64,000 nucleotides of DNA from Flavobacteriaceae bacterium UBA6268 (lineage in GTDB: Bacteria; Bacteroidota; Bacteroidia; Flavobacteriales; Flavobacteriaceae). This document shows, piece after piece, positions 14,651 to 24,368 of the stretch (position 1 is the first letter of the stretch; each line of letters begins with the position of its first letter). The stretch is from assembly GCA_002440705.1 (NCBI GenBank), contig DJVA01000018.1, positions 23,088-87,087 of the forward strand, in the 5' to 3' direction. The position numbers and the translations under genes are program-made. Below the pieces are notes generated by a model. The model was not told the DNA's origin and did not search any database. It saw only the letters and a list, made by a program, of their open reading frames with translations.

Positions 14651-17002
14651 ATGGAAACACTTTTACAAACTGGCCCTTTCGTCACCAAGGTATCTTTCCG
14701 TCTGTTGAAGGAGACCTACCTAGCACTCCAAAAATCGGCAGATCCCTCCACCCAAAAAGTAGTGGCCCAGGCCCTCGAGCTTTTTGAAAAGGAGCCTTCC
14801 TTGGAATCGGGATATCATACCCAAAAGGCTTTCGACAAACACAAAAAACAAATCGACGAGTTGATGGCCTGCCTCTTCCCCCCCGCCCTCACCTTAAACG
14901 AAATCAAGGTCGCGGTCTTTCCATTTTCCAACATCATTTTCTACGAAAGCGATCGTTTAAAGAACATCCGTGCCAATGCCCAAAGCAATGTGGACGAAGA
15001 CATTTGGAACCTGTTTGTGGAAGACGGATACGATTTCAACTTCTTGGCTTACGCCATTGTATTGGCCCGACACTATCAGTACCAGATCGACCTTTCCAGG
15101 CCCATTCATGTGAAGGTGCTGCAAAAGGACGGCAATGAAAAAACCTATCGTGCTACCTTCAATGCCGATTTCATCGATCTGTATCCCAACGAAAGCGCCA
15201 TCGAGATCACCGAGACCATCTTTGACGAACTGATGGCCGATCCCTACAATCCCCAAAACTGGGCAAAATACTTCCCAGAGGGCTCCTGGACCATTGAAGG
15301 ATTTGGCATCCTGAACCTCATCGACGTGAGCAAGGACGAGCAGATCGATCTGTTCAAAACCCACCTCATCCAGCCCAATACGGAAACTTCCATGGCCAAG
15401 ATTGTAAGTGACATCCAGGATATTTTTGGATACAAGGACCTGCGGGTAGGCAGTTATCAGGTTCGGAACAACCAAATACTACCCAGCTACAAGGATAGCA
15501 TCCTGAGCATCTCCATCGGGCCGCAGCAATCCATTCCCTGTAAGGAGTATGCCTGCGATTTTGTGGAGGACCAATTGTTCCAAATTCGAAAACCGGTGGT
15601 CCTGTCGAGCGTGGAGAGCTACCATCAAGGAAGTGGAGGAAATCATCTAAGCAATATGTTGACGGAGCAAGGGATTAAAAGTGTCATTCTATTGCCCATC
15701 CACGTGAACGAAGAGTTTTCCATTGTGGTAGAGGTCGCCTCCAAGATAAAGAACCAACTCAATGCCATCAACCTACTGAAACTGGAACCCATCATTCCGT
15801 TCATCCAGAGTTATGCACGAAGAACCCACGAGGAGTTTGAAAACCAGGTAAGTGCCATCATCCAGCGGGAATGTACATCCATTCACCCTTCGGTAGAATG
15901 GCGCTTTCAGGAGGAAGCCTTGCGGTACCTTCAAGTTACCCAACAAGGCAAACAACCTACCTTCCATGAAATTACTTTCCAAAATGTGCTCCCGCTCTAT
16001 GGACAAATAGACATCAAAGGTTCCTCCGATGCGCGAAACGATGCCATTCAAAAGGATTTGATGCAACAGCTAAACCTAAGCCGTGACATCCTGATGACCC
16101 TGATTTCGGAAAAGGAATTACCCTACTATGAGCAGTTGGTGTTTCACATCGATCAGCACCTCACCAAACTGAAAAAAGGCTTCCACAGCAACACGGAACA
16201 GCATACCCAAAATTTTTTCCAGAAGGAATTGCTGCCCCTTTTTCAGCATCTAAAGGAAACCCAAGGCAATCTTACGGCCCTCAATACCTTCTTCAAGAAA
16301 TTTGACCACGACACCCAATCCATTTACGAAGCCCGTAAAATGTATGACGAAACCGTGGATGCCATCAACAATGAACTGTCCGAGTTTATTGAGGCCAAAC
16401 AGTTATTGGCCCAGGAAATATTTCCCCACTATTTTGAAAAGTACAAAACCGATGGGGTAGAACACAATATGTATGTGGGGCAATCGATTACCCAACAAGA
16501 AACTTACCACATTACCGACCTGTATAACCTTCGCCTTTGGCAACTGCAGGTGATGTGTGAAATGGAAGCCCTATTTTACCAAAACCAGGAACAATTTCCC
16601 ATACAGTTGCAGGTAGCCTCGATGATCTTTGTGTACGACGTGCCCATCACCATCCGCTATCGTATCGATGAAAAACAATTTGATGTGGATGGGGCGTATA
16701 ATGTGCGTTATGAAATGATCAAGAAACGCATCGACAAAGCCCGCATCAAAAACAGTGAAGTACGACTGGCTCAACCGCAGAAATTGTGCATCGTGTTTTC
16801 CAACCGCTTGATCGAACGCGAATACCTAAAGTATTTGGAGTTTTTACAATCCAAAAAGTACATCGGTTCCAATATCGAAGTGGTCGATGTGGAAGAATTG
16901 CAAGGAGCCAGTGGCATGAAAGCCATTCTAGCAGAGATCAACTTGAACCTCGACCAATCCAACCGTCTGTTTACCATCAAGGATCTGGAGGTTGTGGAAT
17001 AA
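14651..17002 (+). CDS. GAF domain-containing protein
   Basis: A 783-residue cytosolic protein. The first 240 residues have no recognised fold. Residues about 245-390 look like a GAF domain (start MAKIVSDIQDIFGYKDLRVG, later VILLPIHVNEEFSIVVEV), a small-molecule or cyclic-nucleotide sensor fold. The rest is largely helical with coiled-coil-like stretches (for example around KQLLAQEIFPHYFEKY) and a final alpha/beta segment. No output domain such as kinase or cyclase is evident. It sits between the HD-PycTM gene (6-base gap) and the phosphoesterase-barrel gene (7-base gap), which indicates co-transcription. A role as the sensor partner of the HD-PycTM protein is inference. Confidence 0.78.
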   Translation: METLLQTGPFVTKVSFRLLKETYLALQKSADPSTQKVVAQALELFEKEPSLESGYHTQKAFDKHKKQIDELMACLFPPALTLNEIKVAVFPFSNIIFYESDRLKNIRANAQSNVDEDIWNLFVEDGYDFNFLAYAIVLARHYQYQIDLSRPIHVKVLQKDGNEKTYRATFNADFIDLYPNESAIEITETIFDELMADPYNPQNWAKYFPEGSWTIEGFGILNLIDVSKDEQIDLFKTHLIQPNTETSMAKIVSDIQDIFGYKDLRVGSYQVRNNQILPSYKDSILSISIGPQQSIPCKEYACDFVEDQLFQIRKPVVLSSVESYHQGSGGNHLSNMLTEQGIKSVILLPIHVNEEFSIVVEVASKIKNQLNAINLLKLEPIIPFIQSYARRTHEEFENQVSAIIQRECTSIHPSVEWRFQEEALRYLQVTQQGKQPTFHEITFQNVLPLYGQIDIKGSSDARNDAIQKDLMQQLNLSRDILMTLISEKELPYYEQLVFHIDQHLTKLKKGFHSNTEQHTQNFFQKELLPLFQHLKETQGNLTALNTFFKKFDHDTQSIYEARKMYDETVDAINNELSEFIEAKQLLAQEIFPHYFEKYKTDGVEHNMYVGQSITQQETYHITDLYNLRLWQLQVMCEMEALFYQNQEQFPIQLQVASMIFVYDVPITIRYRIDEKQFDVDGAYNVRYEMIKKRIDKARIKNSEVRLAQPQKLCIVFSNRLIEREYLKYLEFLQSKKYIGSNIEVVDVEELQGASGMKAILAEINLNLDQSNRLFTIKDLEVVE

Positions 17003-17009
17003 CTAATTC

Positions 17010-20000
17010 GTGCATCCGTTCCGTAAAACATATGGACTCTTGCTGCTTTTCCTTTTAGGAGGGTGTGCTTCCTATGAACTTCAAATCAGTGACCGAGCGA
17101 ACAGCTATAAGCCATCCTCTCCCTTGGTGGAGGGAGATGGTGCTGTGAACGTGTTTCTCATTGGTGATGCAGGGAAGGCCCATGATGGCGGAGCTTCCCC
17201 TGCGCTTCAGACCTTGGCCAATTATGGCAAGGAGGCCGATGCAGACGACCTACTACTGTTTTTAGGGGATAATGCCTATCCCAAAGGCATTCCCAAAAAA
17301 GAGGATGACCATTACGAAGAGGCCCTTTTGGCCATGAACCTCCAACTGGAAGTCGCCAAACAATTTCCCGGTAAAGTCATTTTCATCCCGGGTAATCACG
17401 ATTGGTATAGCGGTTCTAAAGGATTGAAGACACAGGAAAAGATGGTTGAAGAGGCATTAGGGAAAGAGGCGTTTTTACCAGAGGATGGATGTCCGATTGA
17501 AACCGTGGATTTATCCGATGACATCGTGCTGATCGTGATCGATTCACAATGGTACATCACCAATTGGGACCGCTACCCCACTATGAACGACGATTGCGAC
17601 ATCAAAACCCGAGAACGGTTTTTTGAGGAGTTGGAAAGTGAAGTCAAAAAAGCCAGAGGAAAAACCACGCTCATCGCGGTACACCACCCCATGTTTTCGA
17701 ATGGACCACACGGAGGTCAGTATTCCTTTGGCGACTACCAAATGCCGCTACCCGTATTGGGGTTTGTCAAAAACAGCATCCGAAAAAGCGGAGGCATCAT
17801 CAACTCCGATTTACAAAACAAACACTACAATGAGTTCCGGAAGCGATTGATTGCCTTGGCACAACAAAACTCAAAAACGGTTTTTGTTTCCGGACACGAG
17901 CACAACCTACAATACATTGTACAAGACAACCTCCCACAAATTGTATCGGGCTCAGGTTCCAAACTCAACCCCACCAAAAATACCCATGGCGGGTTGTTTT
18001 CCTATGGAGCCCCGGGCTTCGGGGTCCTTTCCATAAGGACGGATGGCAGCTCCAAAGTTTCTTTTGTTTCTGCGAATGACCCAAAAATAGTGTTTCAACA
18101 GGAGGTCCTGCCCAAAGACCAAAGCAGTGCTAAAATCGAGTTTGCAACTCAGTTTCCCCCTAAAGTAACGGCTTCCATTTACACGCCTGCCGAAACGGAA
18201 AAGAGTGGGTTTTATAAATTCCTTTGGGGTGAACGATTCCGAAAATACTACAGTACCCCCATAGAGGCCCAAACCGTTTCCCTCGACACGCTTTATGGAG
18301 GATTGGTACCCGTTAGAAAGGGAGGTGGGCATCAGTCCAAATCGTTGCGACTTAAAGACCGGAATGGCACACAATACGTGATGCGGGCGTTGCGAAAACA
18401 ACCAGTACAATACCTGCAAAGTACCGTGTTTCGGGATCAATACATTGAAGGCCAGTTTGACGATACCAAAACGGAAAGCTTGGTCTTGGACGTATTTACC
18501 GGGGCGCATCCCTATGCGCCATTCGTCATTGGTGATTTAGCGGATGCTGTAGGGGTGTACCATACCAATCCCCGTTTGTTCTATGTCCCGAAGCAGGCAG
18601 CACTGGATGGTTACACCGGCGATTTTGGGGATGAACTCTATATGATTGAAGAACATACTTCCAAAGGCCATGGAGACCTGGCAAGTTTTGGGTATTCGGA
18701 TAAAATCATCAGTACCTACGACTTATTCAAAAAATTACACAAGGATGAAGATTTTACCATTGACGGGGCCTCCTACATCCGAGCGCGTCTCTTCGACATG
18801 CTTATTGGCGACTGGGACCGCCATCAAGACCAATGGCGCTGGATCGAATTCAAGGAGAACGGAAAAAAAGTATACCGTCCGCTGCCAAGGGATCGCGACC
18901 AGGCATTCTCAAGGATGTCTGATGGGGTACTCTTGGGTGCCGTCACCGCCCTAACCCCAGGTGCCCGGTTGTTGCGAAAATACAGTGGAGACTTGAAAGA
19001 TGTTAAAGGGATGAATTTGGAACCCTATCCATTGGACATGGCCTTTTTGGGCGATACCCCCAAGGAAGTATGGGACCAACAAGTGGTACGGATGCAAGAA
19101 GGACTCACCGATGAAGTCATCGAGAAAGCTTTTCTAAACCTTCCAAAGGAAGTCAGCGATGCCACCGTGGAAGAAATTAAGGACATGCTTAAATCCCGGA
19201 GGAAAAATTTACAAGCTATTTCGGACCGCTATTATAAGCTTGTAAGCAAATTGGGGGTCATCACTGGAACCGATAAGGATGATGCTTTTGTAATTACAGC
19301 GCATGAAAATGGGAACGTTACCGTGGAGGTGTACCGCATTAAGGACGGGATGCTAAAGGACAAGTTTCATGAGCGCACTTACCATCCATCGGAAACCAAG
19401 GAATTGTGGTTGTATGGGTTGGATGATGACGATACCTTTACCTTGAATGGAAAAAGTAAAAAAATTAAAATTCGATTGGTTGGCGGGCAAAATAACGATG
19501 TCTACAACATCCCTGAAGGTAAAAATGTGATCCTTTACGATTACCAATCCAAGCCTAACGATATAAGTAAGGCTCGCAGTGCAAGTATCAGGCTTCGGGA
19601 TGATTACGAAACCAATAATTATGACTACAAGAAACTCAAAACCAATACCAACCAACTGGTGCCATCCATTGGCAGCAATCCAGATGACGGTTTTCGATTG
19701 GGAATTTTGGACACCTATACCGTGTACGGATTTGAACGAAATCCCTTTACTTCCAAGCATACGTTAAGAGCGGAATATTATTTTGCCACAGAAGGTTTTG
19801 ACGCAACCTATCAGGGGGTTTTTGCCCACCTTCCGTTTCCCCTCAATTTGGGTTTCAAAGCGAGGATTACTTCAGATACCTATGTAGGGAATTTCTTTGG
19901 TTATGGGAACAGCACCCCAAACGAGGCAGAAGATGATGCCTTCGATGTGGATTCGGATTTCAATCGAATTCGCCAGCAGCACATGGAATTCACTCCTTCC

Positions 20001-20717
20001 CTGTCGTGGAAAGGGTTCGATGGCGCGGAAGTTATTTTGAGTGTGGGTTTTGAAAGTGTTGAAGTAGACCGAACCCCAGATCGCTTTTTAGCGACAATAT
20101 TGACCGAAGAGGCCTCAGTTTTTGGCTCCAATGACTTTTTGAAAAGCACCCTGAACTACCATTTTAAGAATCAAGACAATGAAGCGTATCCCACTTTGGG
20201 ATTGGAGGCATCCATCGAAGGTGGTTTTATCAAAAACCTAAAAAACAGCAATCAATTTGGTTTTGTAATTCCCTCGCTTACCTTCATCCAAAAAATAAGT
20301 CCGGATGGGCGATTGGTCTTTGCGACCAAAATCAAGGGGAGATGGACTTTGGGCGATGATTATGAGTTTTACCAAGCAGCAACCATAGGCGCAGATGATG
20401 GGCTTAGGGGTTACCGCAACCAACGTTTTACCGGGAAAAATTCCTTTTACCAGAATGTGGATGTTCGGTATAGTTTCAGTCGCATCAAAACGGCCCTCGT
20501 GCCTATTACCCTGGGTATTTACAGTGGTTTTGATTATGGAAAGGTTTGGATTGACGACCGCTTTGTTTTGGACCCAAGCCACAACCAAAGCCGTTTCAAC
20601 ACCTCCTATGGCGGGGGGTTATTGGTAGAGGGTGCCGATATGCTAACAGGACGACTAAGCCTATTCGCATCGGAAGAAGGAATGCGTTTTTCCTTCGGAA
20701 TAGGGTTCGATTTCTAA
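17010..20717 (+). CDS. Lipoprotein fusing a metallophosphoesterase to an outer-membrane beta-barrel
   Basis: A 1235-residue protein. The GTG at 17010 gives a lipoprotein signal (FRKTYGLLLLFLLGGC, Cys19); the nearby ATG at 17032 is out of frame. Residues about 45-340 are a calcineurin-like phosphoesterase with GDAG (52), GDNAYPKG (86), GNHDW (128), HHPMFSNG and GHEHN motifs. A middle region (about 440-780) has short kinase-like or nuclease-like motifs (GDWDRHQDQWRW, PRDRDQAF) but no firm family. Residues about 890-1235 form a BamA/D15-like barrel ending in the terminal phenylalanine (GIGFDF) expected of outer-membrane barrels. The phosphoesterase may therefore be displayed at the outer membrane. 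It is the last gene of the HD-PycTM/GAF operon, and its stop overlaps the converging NADH dehydrogenase stop. Confidence 0.82.
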   Translation: MHPFRKTYGLLLLFLLGGCASYELQISDRANSYKPSSPLVEGDGAVNVFLIGDAGKAHDGGASPALQTLANYGKEADADDLLLFLGDNAYPKGIPKKEDDHYEEALLAMNLQLEVAKQFPGKVIFIPGNHDWYSGSKGLKTQEKMVEEALGKEAFLPEDGCPIETVDLSDDIVLIVIDSQWYITNWDRYPTMNDDCDIKTRERFFEELESEVKKARGKTTLIAVHHPMFSNGPHGGQYSFGDYQMPLPVLGFVKNSIRKSGGIINSDLQNKHYNEFRKRLIALAQQNSKTVFVSGHEHNLQYIVQDNLPQIVSGSGSKLNPTKNTHGGLFSYGAPGFGVLSIRTDGSSKVSFVSANDPKIVFQQEVLPKDQSSAKIEFATQFPPKVTASIYTPAETEKSGFYKFLWGERFRKYYSTPIEAQTVSLDTLYGGLVPVRKGGGHQSKSLRLKDRNGTQYVMRALRKQPVQYLQSTVFRDQYIEGQFDDTKTESLVLDVFTGAHPYAPFVIGDLADAVGVYHTNPRLFYVPKQAALDGYTGDFGDELYMIEEHTSKGHGDLASFGYSDKIISTYDLFKKLHKDEDFTIDGASYIRARLFDMLIGDWDRHQDQWRWIEFKENGKKVYRPLPRDRDQAFSRMSDGVLLGAVTALTPGARLLRKYSGDLKDVKGMNLEPYPLDMAFLGDTPKEVWDQQVVRMQEGLTDEVIEKAFLNLPKEVSDATVEEIKDMLKSRRKNLQAISDRYYKLVSKLGVITGTDKDDAFVITAHENGNVTVEVYRIKDGMLKDKFHERTYHPSETKELWLYGLDDDDTFTLNGKSKKIKIRLVGGQNNDVYNIPEGKNVILYDYQSKPNDISKARSASIRLRDDYETNNYDYKKLKTNTNQLVPSIGSNPDDGFRLGILDTYTVYGFERNPFTSKHTLRAEYYFATEGFDATYQGVFAHLPFPLNLGFKARITSDTYVGNFFGYGNSTPNEAEDDAFDVDSDFNRIRQQHMEFTPSLSWKGFDGAEVILSVGFESVEVDRTPDRFLATILTEEASVFGSNDFLKSTLNYHFKNQDNEAYPTLGLEASIEGGFIKNLKNSNQFGFVIPSLTFIQKISPDGRLVFATKIKGRWTLGDDYEFYQAATIGADDGLRGYRNQRFTGKNSFYQNVDVRYSFSRIKTALVPITLGIYSGFDYGKVWIDDRFVLDPSHNQSRFNTSYGGGLLVEGADMLTGRLSLFASEEGMRFSFGIGFDF

Positions 20718-21976
20718 TCATTTTCCCTTTTAAACTGCCTAATGATCAACCCCAATGGACGATCGTAAGTAAGGTAGTTGGACATCCAATCCAAAAAAGC
20801 AATGAACTTGTTTCGGAATCCTACCAAAGACAAAATGTGCACCAACATCCAAACCACCCACGCAAAACTTCCCTGAAACTTGAATTTGGGCAAATCGACT
20901 ACCGCTTTTTTCCTACCAATGGTCGCCATAGTCCCCTTATCCTTATAAGAAAACCGTTCCATGGGTTTTCCTAAAACCTGATTTTTTAAATTCTTAGCCA
21001 AATGTTTTGCTTGCTGCTGAGCCACGGGAGCCAACATGGGCAACCCCCTTGGAGTTTCCTCGGTTACTTGTCCAGCAACATCGCCAATGGCAAAAACGTG
21101 TTCGTGTTCCTTCACTTGGTTGAAAGCATCCACCATGACGCGATTTCCGCCCATCAAGCAATTTTCTCCGAGCCCCGCAATAGGAGCGCCCTTCACCCCC
21201 GCCGTCCATAAAACGGTATCGGTATGGAAAGCATTCCCATTTTCCAGGGTAAGTTCACTTCCGTCATAACCATTAACCCTTGCGTTCAGAAATACCGTTA
21301 CTCCTAATTCCTGCAAGTATTGAAGGGTTTTGGAGGAAGCCTGTTCCGACATGGTTTTCATCAATCGGTCTCCTGCCTCGTACAAATTGATGTTCATGTA
21401 TTGTGTATTCAATTCGGGAAAATCCCTTGGGATGACGTATTTTTTCATCTCGGCGATGGCGCCGGCCATTTCCACGCCTGCCGGGCCGCCTCCCACAATG
21501 GCCACGTTCAGTATTTCGGGAACCTCCTCGCGGGAATGGTACAATGCCTTTTCCAAATTCTGAAAAATATAACTGCGAATGTTCAGGGCATCAGGAATGG
21601 TCTTGAGGGTAAGCAACTGATTTTTGATCGATTCGAACTTAAAATAATTGCTTTCACTCCCGGTTGCCACCACCAAGACATCGTAAGAGAGCTCCCCGAT
21701 GGAGGTAATTACTTTTTTTGAAGTGGTCTCTACCGAAACCACTTCGGCCATTCGAAAACTAACGTTTCGGTATTCCCTGAAGATACGACGAATAGGGTAT
21801 GCAATACTGTATGGCTCCAATCCACCTGTCGCCACTTGGTACATTAGGGGTTGGAAGTTGTGGAAATTGTTCCGGTCTATGATGAGTACGTCGAAGTATT
21901 TTTTGCTCAACTTTTTGGCGAGGGTAATGCCGCCAAATCCGGCACCAATGATAACTACTTTTGTCTTTGGTTTCAT
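20714..21976 (-). CDS. ndh: Type II NADH dehydrogenase (NAD(P)/FAD-dependent oxidoreductase)
   Basis: A 420-residue single-subunit NADH:quinone oxidoreductase that passes electrons to menaquinone without pumping protons. Two Rossmann folds are visible: the FAD-binding VVIIGAGFGGITLAK near the start and the NADH-binding VAIVGGGPAGVEMAG in the middle. A second FAD motif (VFAIGDVAG) follows, and a C-terminal amphipathic stretch (FAWVVWMLVHILSLVGF) should anchor it to the inner membrane. The ATG at 21976 (MKPKTKVVII) is preferred to one ten codons upstream. It is read alone. Confidence 0.92.
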   Translation of the reverse strand: MKPKTKVVIIGAGFGGITLAKKLSKKYFDVLIIDRNNFHNFQPLMYQVATGGLEPYSIAYPIRRIFREYRNVSFRMAEVVSVETTSKKVITSIGELSYDVLVVATGSESNYFKFESIKNQLLTLKTIPDALNIRSYIFQNLEKALYHSREEVPEILNVAIVGGGPAGVEMAGAIAEMKKYVIPRDFPELNTQYMNINLYEAGDRLMKTMSEQASSKTLQYLQELGVTVFLNARVNGYDGSELTLENGNAFHTDTVLWTAGVKGAPIAGLGENCLMGGNRVMVDAFNQVKEHEHVFAIGDVAGQVTEETPRGLPMLAPVAQQQAKHLAKNLKNQVLGKPMERFSYKDKGTMATIGRKKAVVDLPKFKFQGSFAWVVWMLVHILSLVGFRNKFIAFLDWMSNYLTYDRPLGLIIRQFKREND

Positions 21977-22045
21977 AAAAGCATTTCTCCCGCAAAAATA
22001 CGGCAAACCCAGAAGCCTGCCTTGTAATTTTATAAATACATAAAA

Positions 22046-22070
22046 AAAGCCCCAAAATATCTGGGGCTTT
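22046..22070 (-). terminator. Terminator after the carbonic anhydrase gene
   Basis: AAAGCCCCA and TGGGGCTTT form a nine-base stem. Read on the minus strand it is followed by a run of T. It lies about 20 bases past the carbonic anhydrase stop and before the ndh start. Confidence 0.8.
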
Positions 22071-22090
22071 AAGGATCATGCATTAAGTAT

Positions 22091-22720
22091 TTATTCGTAA
22101 AACGTTACCGAACCATTGCTAAGGTCGTACATGGCCCCGACGATTTGGATTTCCCCTTTTTCCTCCATCTCCTTCAGGATGACGCTTTGGCTGCGGATGT
22201 TTTCAAGGGTCATTTCCACGTTCTTTTCGGCCACGGCATCTACAAATTCGGTATTGGAAGAGTTTCGAAGTTCCTTTCCCTTGGGCTGTTCCACTGCATA
22301 TACGGCAGGTTCAATTTTATTAATGAGCGCCGTAAGGTTACCCATGCGGGCATGGTCGCAGGCGCCTTTTACGGCACCGCAACTGGTGTGCCCCAGTACC
22401 ACGATCAATTTGGTACCTGCTAGTTTACAGGCAAACTCCATACTTCCCAGAATATCCTGGTTTACGAAGTTTCCGGCAATCCGAATGCTGAAGATGTCTC
22501 CCAAACCTTGGTCGAACACCAATTCGGCCGAAACCCTCGAGTCGATACAGCTAAGGATGGTTGCAAAGGGAAACTGTCCTTCGGCAGTTTCGTTGACCTG
22601 CTGCAATAAATTGCGGTTGGCCTTCAGATTATTTTGAAAACGAAGATTTCCCTCCTTCAAAAAATTTAGTGCTTTCTGAGGGGTCATCGTAGCTTGTGTT
22701 TCTTGTGTATGTGCTTTCAT
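22091..22720 (-). CDS. Beta-class carbonic anhydrase
   Basis: A 209-residue enzyme that interconverts CO2 and bicarbonate. The zinc ligands are visible: Cys58 in SCIDSR with the Asp60-Arg62 dyad, and His111 and Cys114 in GHTSCG. Length and motifs fit the beta class; there is no signal peptide, so it is cytosolic. It begins ten bases after the SulP transporter stop on the same strand, so the two are probably co-transcribed. SulP proteins include bicarbonate transporters, and the pairing suggests bicarbonate uptake or pH and CO2 supply. A terminator follows. Confidence 0.95.
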   Translation of the reverse strand: MKAHTQETQATMTPQKALNFLKEGNLRFQNNLKANRNLLQQVNETAEGQFPFATILSCIDSRVSAELVFDQGLGDIFSIRIAGNFVNQDILGSMEFACKLAGTKLIVVLGHTSCGAVKGACDHARMGNLTALINKIEPAVYAVEQPKGKELRNSSNTEFVDAVAEKNVEMTLENIRSQSVILKEMEEKGEIQIVGAMYDLSNGSVTFYE

Positions 22721-22730
22721 GGGTGTGTTT

Positions 22731-24308
22731 TTATGCTGATTTTGGTCTTAGTTTGAAAAATTCGATAAAGCTGGAAGGATTTTCCACAGTGCCCCTTTCG
22801 GAAATCAATTTAATGGTAATATTCCGATTTCGAGCCTTTTCGGAAAAATCTTCCAAAATTTCCACGATGTCGTTGTCCAAGTAGCGGGTTTTCCGTACAT
22901 CGAGTTCCAAATGCGTACCCTCGCTTAGGGCGTCCAATTCCTTTAGGATGGCACCTTTATTGATAAAGGTAACTTCTTCGGCAAGGGCCATTTTCACCTT
23001 GGAAACGCCGTTTTCAACAGCTTCAATATGCAAGAAATGTGAATTCTGGTAACTTTTAATCAGGATCACTACAATCCCAACAATCAATCCCAAACCAATC
23101 CCAACCAGCAAATCGGTAAATACGATGCCTACTACGGTGACCACGAAGGGAACAAATTGTTTCCAGCCCATTTGATACATTTTTTTGAACAAGGAAGGTT
23201 TCGCCAATTTATATCCAACCACCAATAAAACCGATGCCAAAACCGATAAAGGAATCATGTTCAATAGTCTTGGAATCAAAATTACGGAAATCAACAAAAG
23301 GAACCCATGAATGATGGCCGACATTTTGGTTTTCCCTCCCGACTGGACATTGGCCGAACTCCTTACAATAACTTGGGTGATAGGTAACCCCCCTATAAGT
23401 CCCGAAACAATGTTTCCGGTACCTTGGGCCAGTAATTCACGGTTGGTAGGGGTAACCCGTTTCTCGGGATCCAACTTATCGGTAGCTTCCACGCAAAGCA
23501 AAGTTTCCAAACTTGCAACCAAGGCAATTGTAAAGGCCGTAATCCAAATGTCTGGGCTTGTTATGGCACTAAAATTGGGAAAGCTGAATTGCCCCAAAAA
23601 AGAAGCTGCATTTTCTGGAATGGGGACTTGGACCAAGTTTTTTGATGCAATGCCCCAATCAGATCCTTGGGTGAAGGTGAAATACAAAATACCCAATACC
23701 ACAGCAACCAAGGGCCCCTGAATGAGTTGGAATAGTTTGAAACGTTTGGCCATCACTTTCTCCCAAAGAATCAAAACCCCCAAACCTATGGCGGCTACAA
23801 GGGTAGAACCAAGACTCACAAAATTGAGGGAATTAATGATTTCCGAAAAAGTGTTTTGCCCATCTACTTGGAAGAACGCAAAATCGCCTTCAGGATCGGC
23901 ATCATATCCAAAGAAATGCGGAATTTGTTTGAAAATAATAATGATTCCAATACCCGTCAACATTCCTTTGATGACCGAAGAAGGAAAATAATAGCCGATA
24001 ATTCCGGCACGGAGGATCCCCAATAGTATTTGAATGGCACCTCCCAATACCACAGCCAAGAGAAAGTTCTCAAAACTGCCCAAAGTAGCAATGGCTCCTA
24101 AAACTATGGCAGCCAATCCAGCGGCTGGACCACTAACGCCAATCTGTGAACCACTTAGGGAACCCACAAGGATTCCTCCAACAATCCCTGCGATAAGTCC
24201 TGAGAACAGTGGCGCCCCACTTGCCAATGCTATTCCCAAACACAAGGGCAGGGCAACAAAAAATACCACAATACTTGCCGGTATGTCTTTTTTCAAATTT
24301 TTAAACAT
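22731..24308 (-). CDS. SulP family anion transporter with STAS domain
   Basis: A 525-residue transporter. The start (LKKDIPASIVVFFVALPLCLGIALASGAP) and the following glycine-rich helices are typical of SulP/SLC26 proteins, with about 12-14 membrane helices up to residue 430. A cytosolic STAS domain occupies about 440-525 (LELDVRKTRYLDNDIVEILEDF). Members carry sulfate, bicarbonate or other anions. Linkage to carbonic anhydrase favours bicarbonate, but this is an inference from context. It leads a two-gene minus-strand operon. Confidence 0.92.
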   Translation of the reverse strand: MFKNLKKDIPASIVVFFVALPLCLGIALASGAPLFSGLIAGIVGGILVGSLSGSQIGVSGPAAGLAAIVLGAIATLGSFENFLLAVVLGGAIQILLGILRAGIIGYYFPSSVIKGMLTGIGIIIIFKQIPHFFGYDADPEGDFAFFQVDGQNTFSEIINSLNFVSLGSTLVAAIGLGVLILWEKVMAKRFKLFQLIQGPLVAVVLGILYFTFTQGSDWGIASKNLVQVPIPENAASFLGQFSFPNFSAITSPDIWITAFTIALVASLETLLCVEATDKLDPEKRVTPTNRELLAQGTGNIVSGLIGGLPITQVIVRSSANVQSGGKTKMSAIIHGFLLLISVILIPRLLNMIPLSVLASVLLVVGYKLAKPSLFKKMYQMGWKQFVPFVVTVVGIVFTDLLVGIGLGLIVGIVVILIKSYQNSHFLHIEAVENGVSKVKMALAEEVTFINKGAILKELDALSEGTHLELDVRKTRYLDNDIVEILEDFSEKARNRNITIKLISERGTVENPSSFIEFFKLRPKSA

Positions 24309-24368
24309 AACAATGAATTTGTTTCCCGAACGGGAAAAGATTTAGAAATAATTTTAAAATAAATGGAA

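Noticed and set aside
13475..17002. A complete Pycsar defence system
   Set aside because: Only the effector-type domain is present; no pyrimidine cyclase gene lies next to it, so the label would overstate the evidence.
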